From Labyrinthula sp. Ha (Eukaryota > Sar > Bigyra > Labyrinthulida > Labyrinthulaceae): DNA of 64,000 bases. The position numbers were made by a program, and so were the translations under genes. A model generated the notes under the pieces. It saw nothing but the letters and a program-made list of their open reading frames with translations. It searched no databases and had not been told where the DNA came from. Every line of letters begins with the position of its first letter. Position 1 is the first letter of the stretch. Shown here piece after piece: positions 13,001 to 23,186 of this stretch. The DNA lies in NCBI GenBank assembly GCA_015227615.1, contig JAALGZ010000004.1, forward strand, positions 1,550,001 through 1,614,000, read 5' to 3'.

Positions 13001-16000
13001 ATGAAAACTTTGAAGACATTGTCTTGTCCGTTTTTAAAAAGCTTAGATTTATATTTGTAAACATTCTAGATAATGTTGTTGACAGTGTTTATGAGGATTC
13101 AACTGGCGTAAAATTAGTGGACAATAATCTGAGGCTGGTCGCGTATTACATTGGAGATTTATCTACGGAGGAAGAGGAATACTTTGATGTAATTAAAATG
13201 GTTCTCACACCAAAGAATTTTGAGCTGGCTCCTGATCATATATTTCATATATCTTGTCCCCATGGATTGACCTATAAACCTGATTCTCAAAATCTGAAGA
13301 CTGTCTTGAGCGATCTTATATTTCCTAGAAGTCAGAGCTCCGATATTTATTCTGTTTTACACAATCCTACCACGACGGAGGTTTCAGTAATTAAGATATG
13401 GATTGCAACGTTGAATTTAAGAGTCGAAGACTTGAAAGGTATTGACATTAGAAAATCTTCTTTTTTTGACTTGGGCGGAAACTCGTTTCTCGCAGGAGCC
13501 TTAACTTCACGGTTTCGCAGTGATTTACAAGTTGAGCTTTCAATCATGGACCTTTTTAGGCTTCACCACTTTCATGAGATGGTTGAGTTTGTTGAGAATG
13601 AAAAATTAATTTCTGACAAAAAGCAGGATGCAGACGTGGTTAATGAACTTGAAGAAGCACCCTCCCTTTTTCGTTTTCTTTTTCATTATCTCTATAGCTT
13701 CTATACCATTATACAAGTTGCTCCTGGGTTCTTATTTTACAGTGTAAGGAGGGTTCTGCTCTTTCTTGTTTTTGCCACCTCTTATGCCTCTCTTCTTCAA
13801 AATTTTTCTTCCCGTTTGTTAGCCGTTGGTCTTGCCTTGGTACTTGTTCAAATTTTTTCGCACACAGCTTTTCCATGTCTTGGTATTGTCTTGAAGTGGC
13901 TAATCATGGGAAGATACAGAGAGGGTAAGTATAAGACATTTGGTTTGTATTATCTTCGCTGGTATGTTACAAAGCAACTCTTGTTCTTCTGTGGGAAAGG
14001 TGTTTTCAATTTGAACAACTTTGGTCGTGTCATATATTTAAATTTGCTTGGTGCCAACGTCTCCCTTACAGCAAAAATTAATTCTAATGTTGATTTTGGA
14101 GAATATGATCTAATTGAGATTGGCCCTTTTGTAGAACTTTCGGAAGACGTCATTTGCAGACCATTTTCCTTGGAGGCCAAAGGCTTGTTTCAGCTCAAAC
14201 GCATACTTCTTGGAAAAAATAGCTCATTTGGTCCAAAGTCCATTGTTTGTCCCGGAAGCAATGTTCCCTTTAATTCAACCGTGGGACCCACACTGTGTAC
14301 CAGGGAAGCAACAACTGATTTCAACCAGTTTGAATTTGTCGATCAAGCAAAAGATCAGCTTACTAATATTCACTTTTCATATGCTCATTATTTTGTTAAA
14401 GGTAACAGGATGTATTGCAATCCATCAGAGGATAATTATCCAGGACTTATTTTAGAAAAATTTTTAATTATACCAATCTGTTATTTACTGAAGTTAGTAA
14501 GCTTATCTCCTGCTTTGCTTATACTATCTAAGATGATGTTTGAGGATCACGAAGACCTTTCAGTGATAAATGATGTAACTGATGTAATAGTTTACTTTTC
14601 TTCCCCACATAGAATAATGTATTATCTAGCTATACGAGTTGTTAAAGGTGTATTATCTCCTGCAATATACTTTTTTTCAGTCGTGCTGCTTAAGAGATTC
14701 TTCGTAGGAAAGTTCAAACCTGGAATTAGAGGAAAACGCGCTCCCCTGGGAACAAAGTTTAGGCACTATTTGATGTACAAGTTATTACCGGATGCTTCTT
14801 GGGGAGGATTCTATAAACTTGTGGGTAAACACTACAGATGTGTGTCACTTTGTTTCCGTGCTCTTGGCGCAAAAGTTGGGAAACGAGTTTATTTTCCAGG
14901 TTCGGGTTTCCGAATTGTGGAGCATGATTTATTAGAGATAGGAGATGACGTTGTTTTTGGCTCTCGCAGTTTCATCTGTTGCACTACTAAAACAGAAGCA
15001 AAAAGAGTCGTTTTCAAGAGCGGTTCAAACCTTGCTGATCGTTCTGTGGTCTTGCCAGGAGCCACAATTTCGAAACAAAGTGTTGTTGGAACAGGAACTC
15101 TTATTCAGGAGGATATGAAGACTGAAGAAGGAAAAACTTATCTTGGTTATAACAGTGAGAGTCAGTCACCCCTTAAAATTGATCGTAGCGGAAGAAATCT
15201 AATACCTGGTGAGGCAACCCACGAAGATCTTATTTCACCTTTTGGGCGAGCTTTTCACTTAAACCAGTTAAAAAAAACATACTACGTATTTGCTGAATGG
15301 CAAATTATTTGCATCAACTTAGTAGTATTTTCTATTGTTGCCGCATATCGCGCAATTCCATTACCGATGAGTTTATTGCTTGGATCCAGTTTAAATGGCT
15401 CTCATCTTTCGTACATAACTTATTGGCCAACTAGTCTTACATGGATGATTGAATTGTGGGTTATATTTGTAGTTTTTTTCCTGACAGTGAATATTGTTGC
15501 AATAGCTGTAGAACTTAGCGCCAAGGTAACTATTATTGGCAAAAGAAAACCTGGTAGTTACAACTGGGATGAATCTTCCTATTGTCAAAATTGGCAACTC
15601 TACCTATTGCTCCAAGAATTTCGAAGAGGTTTAGCCTTTGCCAGTTCAGGTGCGCTGGATTTTATTCAAGGAAGTTTATTTATGAGTTCATACTATCGAC
15701 TACATGGGGCAGTAGTGGGGGCAAGGTGTTGTTTATTTCCAAATGGTGCTGCTCCAAAATTCACCGAGCCTGACCTGGTTGAATTGGAGGATGATGTAAA
15801 CATAGATCAAGCTGCAGTTATTAATCATTTGAACTCAAGGGGTAATTTTGTGTTGAATAAAATAAACATTAAGCAAGGAGCAGTATTAAAGAGCAGAAGT
15901 AGAATCTTAACTGGTGCTACTATGGAACCAGCGTCTGTTTTGACGGAAAGAACACTTCTTTTCCAAGGTGATACTTTGAAAGCCGGATTCAAACTACAAG

Positions 16001-16020
16001 GATGGCCTGCTTCTAGATGA
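10001..16020 (+). CDS. NRPS-like single-module synthetase (A-T-TM-LbH), poly-amino-acid-synthetase type
   Basis: Two exons (10001-11845, 11875-16020) encode 1,996 residues. Residues about 1-330 are unrecognised and end in a hydrophobic segment. An adenylation domain follows: P-loop LQTSGTSGNRK near 568, VGGISRNLLA formed across the splice junction near 615, GYGLSE, YFRTGDLGYLD, GRKKEVINRGGE and the catalytic lysine in GLPRNRTGK. A carrier domain has the phosphopantetheine site DLGGNSF near 1150. The rest has about six membrane helices alternating with three related blocks rich in left-handed-helix hexapeptides (about 1340, 1610 and 1890; compare LGANVS, LGAKVG, HGAVVG). This order matches the Pls-type NRPS terminal region known from epsilon-poly-lysine synthetases and related NRPS-like proteins. 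It probably activates a carboxylic or amino acid, loads it on its own carrier and transfers it at a membrane. The substrate cannot be read by eye. The ATG at 10001 is preferred; the open frame extends upstream only from a GTG at 9965. Its stop lies 67 bp from that of the next gene, on the opposite strand. Confidence 0.82.
11846..11874 (+). other. 29-nt intron in the NRPS-like gene
   Basis: It starts GTATTT and ends AAATATAG. It falls between codons (phase 0). Removing it joins LMPQTH to VGGISRNLLA and restores the conserved adenylation-domain motif; left in place, the frame stops at 11878. Candidate branch adenosines lie 6-9 nt from the 3' end. Confidence 0.93.
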
Positions 16021-16087
16021 GTATATAAACTATAATGAAGACTTTTGTAACATAAGATGGGAAGCGGTTGAACCAGCCCTTAATATC

Positions 16088-17374
16088 TTAAGCACCAGCT
16101 AATACAGCATTAATTTCAGAAGATACTTTTGTAATGTAACTCAAGCTACTCAAAGTCACTGCTGATCCCATAGCAGTGTACCAGTTTATAGGCATAAGGT
16201 TCCTTCCCAACTTTTCTGTAATCGCAAGGTCTTGAGTGGCACAAATTGAGAACATCCACAGTACAAAGATTGTAAGGGGAATTGGCAGTGACTTGATTCC
16301 AGTTAGCTTCAGTAATTTCAGCTTTAGACATATCTCGATAGACAAAAAGATAATACTTACATACAACGCAGCATACGCGCTTTGCCTTCTGAAATCCATT
16401 TCCATAGCCTTTAAACTTAGCCACGCACCAATTCCAAATCCAATGTACAAAACATTTGTAACAATGTTAATAAACAGCCTAAGCTTACTGTCACCGAAGT
16501 GAGTTTCAGAATCCTCAAATGGATGGGATTCCCCGAAAATTAGGTTTCTTACGCAAGCCAAGAGCTGATAGATCCCATTGTTGATACCGAGAAATGTCAA
16601 GAGCAGAGCACATGCACCACCCCATGTCAAGTCAATATGATCACCAGCGAAATTAAATTCATCATCAATAAAAAGTGCAGGAAATGAAGAAAAGAAGTTT
16701 GTAACAACTTCGTTTATTGGAATATCCACTGGGAAACTTTGTCCTAAGATGCTGCCTTGCAACAGCGTAGTGTCATTAAACAGAAAGTATAGGTTGGCTA
16801 TTTCGCATAGGATGATAAATGGCAATAAAGCTTCAGGTGGAAGTCCTTGAGCTTCCTGTTCTACTCCTCTCAATGACATAGCTGTAACTGATTGTGCCGA
16901 AGACAAATAAGCCAGAAGAGTAGGTCCAACTAGGAGTGAACACCATTTGAGATCATTCAGAAGATCAAAATAGCGGATAATAAGAAATGAGTGCTCAATA
17001 ACTTCAGAAGGGAACAATAAGGCTTCAGAGAGTACTGGATTGCTTTCTGTTCTTGTTGGATCTGTGACCCGTACTAGGTAGAACAAGACAAACAGGAGAG
17101 CTGTGTAGCCTAATCTGTATGCCAAGTGTACATCTTTCTCCTCATACTCAAATTCTTCAATTATCTTCCTGACAAACACATCTTCCCCAAAAGTAGCTAT
17201 TAACAGGATAATATTTACTCCAAGCTTCACCATTAGCGCTCTGCCGCTGGTAGTCCTTGACTTGGGGGTTCCTGCCGCGTGCTGCTTGATTAATTTATTG
17301 AATTCTTCATTCGTATGCGATAGTTTTGCCATTTTTTGTTTAGATTTTGATTTGGGATTTGGATTTAATGTCAT
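16088..17374 (-). CDS. Multispan membrane protein of unknown family
   Basis: The 428-residue product is not one I recognise. Residues 1-45 are hydrophilic, lysine-rich and lack a signal peptide. About eight or nine hydrophobic segments follow, roughly around residues 50, 90, 145, 185, 255, 300, 335, 365 and 400. A polar loop near 210-245 is acidic (FIDDEFNFAGD), and the loop near 285 contains SHPFEDSETHFGD. There are no obvious transporter, channel or enzyme signatures. It could be an orphan transporter, or an organelle membrane or structural protein. The ATG at 17374 is the first in frame; a second at residue 15 is also possible. The gene converges on the NRPS-like gene with 67 bp between stops. 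A shorter overlapping frame at the 3' end was considered and rejected, because the main frame keeps hydrophobic helices to its last residues. Confidence 0.7.
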   Translation of the reverse strand: MTLNPNPKSKSKQKMAKLSHTNEEFNKLIKQHAAGTPKSRTTSGRALMVKLGVNIILLIATFGEDVFVRKIIEEFEYEEKDVHLAYRLGYTALLFVLFYLVRVTDPTRTESNPVLSEALLFPSEVIEHSFLIIRYFDLLNDLKWCSLLVGPTLLAYLSSAQSVTAMSLRGVEQEAQGLPPEALLPFIILCEIANLYFLFNDTTLLQGSILGQSFPVDIPINEVVTNFFSSFPALFIDDEFNFAGDHIDLTWGGACALLLTFLGINNGIYQLLACVRNLIFGESHPFEDSETHFGDSKLRLFINIVTNVLYIGFGIGAWLSLKAMEMDFRRQSAYAALYVSIIFLSIEICLKLKLLKLTGIKSLPIPLTIFVLWMFSICATQDLAITEKLGRNLMPINWYTAMGSAVTLSSLSYITKVSSEINAVLAGA

Positions 17375-18639
17375 CTCCTGTGCAGTTTTAAATCTTTCAC
17401 GTATGTTGTTTTCGCTTGTTGATATAATTTTGGGTGTTTTTTGTTTTCTTGGTTTCGAGAAGCACTTATTTTTTCAAAATTAATTTCTAGGAGCTTGAAA
17501 GGAATCGTTTTTTAATTTAATCTTTATTCTTCAGAAAAGACAATTGCAGCTGTCTTCTTTGAAGTTTAAATAATATTGGCATAAAAAAAAAGATATACTT
17601 TACAAACTTTAAACCTGTTTTTTTCTTATGATTAAGTTTTAACTCCTCCTTATTCTCTGGCATGAATGATTATAGTAGATGAGTTTGGTAACACACAGGT
17701 ACAAGATAAACTTTCGATGATACTCTAACCCAATAGTTGGTAACTATAAAAAATAATAAAATACCAAGAATAAAAGAAATGTAGATTCCTTAATGCTGAT
17801 TCCTCTGCTGCAATACAGATTTAGATATCTTTGCTTCCCTATCTTAGTTCATTATTAACAGTCTTGCCTCAAGTTGAAACACCCTTTCTGATATCGCTTT
17901 AAGAAAGTAAATGTACATGAATAGAGCCTTCCAATGTGTGCTACAAGGCTTTCACAATACCTTTTGTTTCTATTTTCTTTTTCTGCTATCTGATTTTTCC
18001 AACTCGCCAGATATTAGGAACAAATATACTGCACAGTAGAGTTGCTGACGAAAAAGCGAAGAGCGCTGCCTGTTCAGACTAGAGCATATCTGAAGAACTC
18101 ATGGTACTTCTCTGATTTTATATTTACATATAAATCTAGACTCTTTGTGCTTTGAATACAATATTCACCAGCACTTATCTTGAATAGTGTGGTTGTACCT
18201 TTAATTAACTGAGAACAAGCTTTGGTTAACATTTAACTCTGGCGCATATATGTTGTTTTCTTCCTGAGGCAAACTGTTCTACATTTTGGAAATTTTTATT
18301 TTTTCATATAGAGTCACGAACCTATTATTGAGGGCCATAATTCGCGTTTCTAATTATTAAAGTACGGCAAACAAAACTTTCATGTCTCGATGTCTTATTT
18401 AAAATAAAAAGAATTCTATCATCCTTCGTGCGGTACTTTATGAATATGAGATATTTTGATAATCCCAGGAAATACTTCGTGCATGTTGATCTTTTCCCAG
18501 GAATAATATTGAGTCGAAGATATTGAAGAACAGATACTTCTTTCTTTGTCTTACTTATACTGGATCGTTGAATAGTTTTTTTTTGACTCATGAATAAAAA
18601 AACTTGAGCTAATTCATTGGTTTCTTTGATTGCCTAAAA

Positions 18640-18895
18640 TATTTGTCACAAAACCAAAAACCAAAGAAACAAATCAACAAAAGAAAAAGTAAGAGTATTC
18701 AAGCCATATCGAATCATAGCCAAGAACGATCAAGGGTAATGATTTTATATGAACAAGGGAAGAGTGACAAGGGTTTTCAAGGGAAAACGAATAACGAAAT
18801 TCAAGTTTCGTTCAAGGATTCAAAGGAAAGCAAACTTCAATGTTACTTTGTTCAAACAATAATAAAAACATATGGGTTCAAGGAATAAGGGAAAC
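18640..18895. repeat. A-rich low-complexity block with CAAGG repeats
   Basis: The plus strand is strongly purine-biased. CAAAGAAA-like words dominate early and the word CAAGG recurs (CAAGGG at least three times, TTCAAGG three times). An 81-codon frame crosses it, but its composition (K, S, Q, N) merely reflects the nucleotide bias, so it is not called as a gene. Confidence 0.4.
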
Positions 18896-19128
18896 CAAAG
18901 AACAATTATTAATGTAGAAATAGAATATTGTCTATTATCCTAAAACTAATGAAGTTAAAATTTTTATTCTAGCAAAAATCTAAATCTTCTCTATTTCAGT
19001 ATTCAAAATTAAGTGTCTTAAAATTCTAATTACGTCTGTTCAAATATGTATGTATTAATTTCTTTACATATTTTAACGTTTATGTGTTCAAGCTATGGAA
19101 AAATATTTAAATCCATCCTCATCTTCAT

Positions 19129-19200
19129 CGAGGGCCAAGTGGGGCGGGAGGGCTGAGTCATGGGGGCCATTTTTAAAGACGCTTGGGTAAGACGACTTCG
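19129..19200. other. GC-rich island in AT-rich DNA
   Basis: A run of G-rich sequence (GGGCC, GGGGCGGGAGGG, GGGGGCC) stands out in an otherwise very AT-rich intergenic stretch. A complementary C-rich word, CAGCCCCCTC, occurs about 110 bp downstream at 19265-19274. It could be a structured RNA, a regulatory site or an old insertion; the sequence alone does not decide. Confidence 0.35.
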
Positions 19201-19495
19201 CATATTAATATTTTTTAGCTTTTAATATTTAGTTGGTACCTTCTTGTGCACTTCACTTTGTTCCCAGCCCCCTCTATATTTTGTCTATTGGAAATCGCGA
19301 TTCTGCGCATCGCTGATTCACAGGAAGTATGATAAAAAAATTTTTGGGAAATCTATCTGACCAATCAGTATAAGTGGAGTTTTTTACTCAGGAGTCAAAA
19401 AAACCGATTCCCTAGATCTTGAGAATTGTTATCGCCCGAGAAAACTGGATGAAAAGAAAGCGAAGCACCTTGATTTCAAAGTCATGTAGTACAAG

Positions 19496-20111
19496 TAGGC
19501 CTCGGATTTGATTTATTGATAATTTATCAATAAGAGATTTCCCCATAATTTTCTTATTGATTGATTCTGATATTTCCCAAATCATTTTGATTGATTATTA
19601 ATAATCATTGATAATCAAAAAAAAATTGGGCCATGTGGCCTTTCGCTAAGCGGTACAAAAAGCAATATTTCATGTTGTCATCATATAGAATTCTCCTGAA
19701 CACGGGGGTATATGAATAGGTTCTCTTAACAGTAGAACCGCAGCTTAGCGTAACATTTTTTTTGGCCAAATCCGCACCATGGTAGTACTATAACAGGGAT
19801 TTCACGGTCATACCGTGATATAGTGTTTCCTTAATAAGCCCAGCACATCATCCTGCTGCATTCTATTACTGGTTCCTCCTTGACCATATGGTCGTTTTCT
19901 ATGGATTTTTGTGCAGTGCATAGGTAAGATATATGTTGTTGAGCCGTTGGGTTTAGGGTCATGTGGCCCAATTCATTTTTGATAATAATTGATAATCAAA
20001 ATAAAATCTGTATCAGTTGATAAAAATCATAGTCCAAATTCTTTTATTGATAATCAGAATCAAAAAGAATGTCAAATAATTTTTGATAGTTTTTATCAAG
20101 TCCAACCCCTA
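19496..20111. mobile_element. hAT-like non-autonomous element, copy 2 (best preserved)
   Basis: Ends are TAGGCCTCGGATTTGATT on the left and, read in reverse complement, TAGGGGTTGGACTTGATA on the right. Imperfect inverted repeats extend about 130 bp inward, full of GATAATCAA and TTGATTATCAAT words, and finish at GGGCC motifs on both sides. The flanks AGTACAAG (19488-19495) and AGTACAAA (20112-20119) form an 8-bp target duplication with one mismatch. TAGGG-type ends plus an 8-bp duplication are typical of the hAT superfamily. There is no transposase frame, so it would depend on an enzyme encoded elsewhere. Confidence 0.75.
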
Positions 20112-23100
20112 AGTACAAATTATTCTCTTCTTCAGTGCTCGTTGGAAAGATGATCTACTTGGAGCAAGACATCGTTGTACCCAATCGTTATTTACTGCGG
20201 TGGTAGAAGATAATGACTGTTTGTAAACTAAGTTACCCGTCTTGAAAACATTCCTATGCTAGCTCAACAAGTGAAATAAAGAGAGAATTGAATTCCTCCC
20301 ATGTAAAACAACTCGCCATGTTCTAATATGTTTTGAAAGCGAACGGGGAATGAGAGAGACCACAAGGGGATTTTGCGAAATCTTGAAGGAGTCAGTAATT
20401 GACCCCTGAAGACCAATGACCTATATGATAACATGGTTCCGAATCGCTAAGATATAGAAGTGCTATCAGAACACTAAGCTCCTAGGCGTTTGTTTTTCTA
20501 ACTTCACTGTGTAGTAGAGGCCGTCAGAAGCTCAAGATAATGACCCCTCATTGGCCTTAGCAGCTTTGAAGCATTACAGTACGAAATGGTCCACGAGCGC
20601 ATACTAGTAGTACTTCAGTAACTATTCAACAAGCATCAAACCCATGAAAGAACAACTTGATTTCCATAACCCATGCTTAAGCTTAAAGCAAGGCATTCTT
20701 ATCAGCAACAGCTTGTGTAGAAACTAAAAATATTCCCTCTTGAATGACAGATGACCGTGAAACTCAAACTCACTCAGGGTAAATACTTGGACTTTTGTGA
20801 ATACTGAAAACTCCATCAGGAAACTAAGGTTCTTAAAAAACTCTCCACCAATTCCTGAACGAGTTCCTCATTTCTCACTCAAAACCGTATCGAGACTTAC
20901 CCAATCGCCTACAGTATTTTGCAAGAGTTCTCAAGGACGACTCACTCCGCACCCCTAGCTGTAACACCCCTCCAGCCTAAAAGAATTCAATAATCATAAC
21001 AGGAGTTCTCGAAGACACTAAAGAACATCAGCACTTTTAAGAATCCAGGACTCCTTATTCAACGGATTAGGTATTCCAACCATAGGAGAAGTTGAAAGCA
21101 AAAAAAAATGTGTAGATGCACTTAGAGATAGTTCCAGCTCAAACCTGCTCAAAAAGATTTCTTGCCGGTTTAACTTCAAGTATGATTAACTCTTTTCTTT
21201 CTAAGCATCTAAATTTTCTTATTGTTTGTTGCTGTTAAAACTCTCCCTTAAAGAGGCACGACATATTATGCTGAATCTACAAGCTGAACGCATAGAGAGA
21301 ACTAGAAAACCTATTGCAGGATCTAACTATGCCAATGGTTTCAAGAAAACATTCGCTTTGTCGTCGCATTCTGATAAGCACATAAAATTACTCTGTAGCA
21401 TCAGGATATGTTATATATCTTAGCTATCCGTAAAGCACGAAGTTGCAATGGTTGAACTCATTCAACTAGCTGGTCCTGAGGTAGCTGAATGATGTAAAGC
21501 AGAAAGGAGCCTCATCCTGCGTCTAGTTCTTTGGTGTTGGTACTTTCTTTAATTTAAACCTAGGCCCTGACATTCTCTGCAGCCTGTTCTCTACTAAAGT
21601 TACGTAGTTTCTTGGCAGTGGATGATGTCCAACTTAAAGTAAGTTACTTTTTTACTGCAATCCAGAGTGACCAAGGTTTAGTTGTTAAAAGAGTTTGATA
21701 TACTTTATAGCGATAAGAAAATGTTGAAAAAAAGAGCTTTCATTAGCCCAAGACAATAATATTTTTGCTTATTCTTGCTCAATCAGTATGGGGAAAAAGC
21801 AATTTCCAAGTACTATGCACTGATTTTTTGCTAAGCTCATTGAATCTGAGTAAAGAACTTTAGTCAACCTGAATATACAAGAAGCTTTCTCATGGTGATT
21901 TGGTATTAGGTGGAAAGCTCAAACAGATTATTTTGAAATCATCTAATAGATAAAGACCTTGGCATTAGAGCCGGACAATGTCTTCTGATTGTTTCTACAA
22001 GACTTAGAACTTTCGTAGTGGACTTTCTATAATACTTCATTTTCCTTTCCTATATTTCTATAGGTTCGGCAATTCTAGTGCTAAAGTAAAGTTTTATTGG
22101 TGCAAGTTAGAAGGTAGAAAACTAATTTTCCAGGAGTGTGCTTAACACTTGCATGGCTTCATAGCTCAATGATTGAGAAATAATGAGTTTGATGCACTAC
22201 TTAATATTTTCCTATAGTACCGAAAGCCTACTTAATCTATTATAGGAGTACACCTTTGACCTGAACTTTGCCAATAAAACCCCTTTAAACCAGTTATACT
22301 CAATCTTTAAACTACGCAAACAATTTTAAAACAAAAAGTATACACAGAAAATAACAGTCTTGGAATAAAGCTCATCTGCTTACTTTAAAATCTTAGAAAA
22401 TTTAGTAATAAAGTTTTGAGTTAGGTCTACTGTGTGCACAAGACTGTTACTTAGGAGATTCAAAACAGAAAGATGAAATCGATTACAGAAAAATATGATG
22501 CATATAGCCTTGAAAAAAAGTTTTTTCCATCCAATTTATGAAAACAACTCTAACGCACTTCCTGCCTAGTTTTACCACAAAGGAAAAGATCTCTTAGAAT
22601 GGTTTTTAAACATAGTGGGATAAGTGTACGAGAAAAAAACACAGGAAAATCGTTCGTAAAAGCTTAGGGAATAATTTCATAGTTCGTACTACCGCTTTCT
22701 TAACCCCATATTACCTAAACAGAAAAATACAATTCATGAATACTTCCTTCATCCCATCAAAATGTGAAATCGTTTGATCTGCTTCAAAGATGCTATTTGA
22801 GAAACAACATAATAGGCAAACGGGAATCGCATCTAAGTAACCATAAAAAATCATCTTTTCACTCGTGGACATTTCCTTTGGAGAGAATAGAAGTTTTTAT
22901 TAGTTTCACCTAGGAAGTAACTTAAGCTTCTATTAGTCTTCAGTGAACATCATACAGTGAGGAGTGAACACCACAAGAAAGTTCATAATTCACTACTTGA
23001 ATCTATCTCAATACAGTAGAGCCTAAATAAGTAAAAGTAAGTAATGTAAGAACCAAAATACCACTGTTTATATTACAAGGCAACCGAGTTATAATAGTTT

Positions 23101-23186
23101 TTTGCTCAATATGCTTCTGCAAGACATCAGACTCTATAAACAGCGTAGAGGTAGCATAATTAATACTAAGGTTTAATCTAAGGTCG

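Larger units (their letters stand above)
17375..23186. other. Gene-free stretch, about 5.8 kb
   Basis: No gene is supported. It holds an A-rich low-complexity block (18640-18895), a small GC-rich island (19129-19200) and the best-preserved hAT-like short element (19496-20111). The first 300 bases next to the start of the membrane protein gene are A/T-rich with T runs, a likely promoter on the minus strand. Confidence 0.6.

Noticed and set aside
16146-16424. A 92-codon frame overlapping the 3' end of the orphan membrane protein, considered as a spliced alternative end.
   Set aside because: The main frame keeps good membrane helices to its end and no 29-31-nt intron links the two frames.
18643-18888. 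An 81-codon frame rich in K, S, Q and N.
   Set aside because: Its composition follows from the A-rich nucleotide bias of the block; no homology or splicing support.
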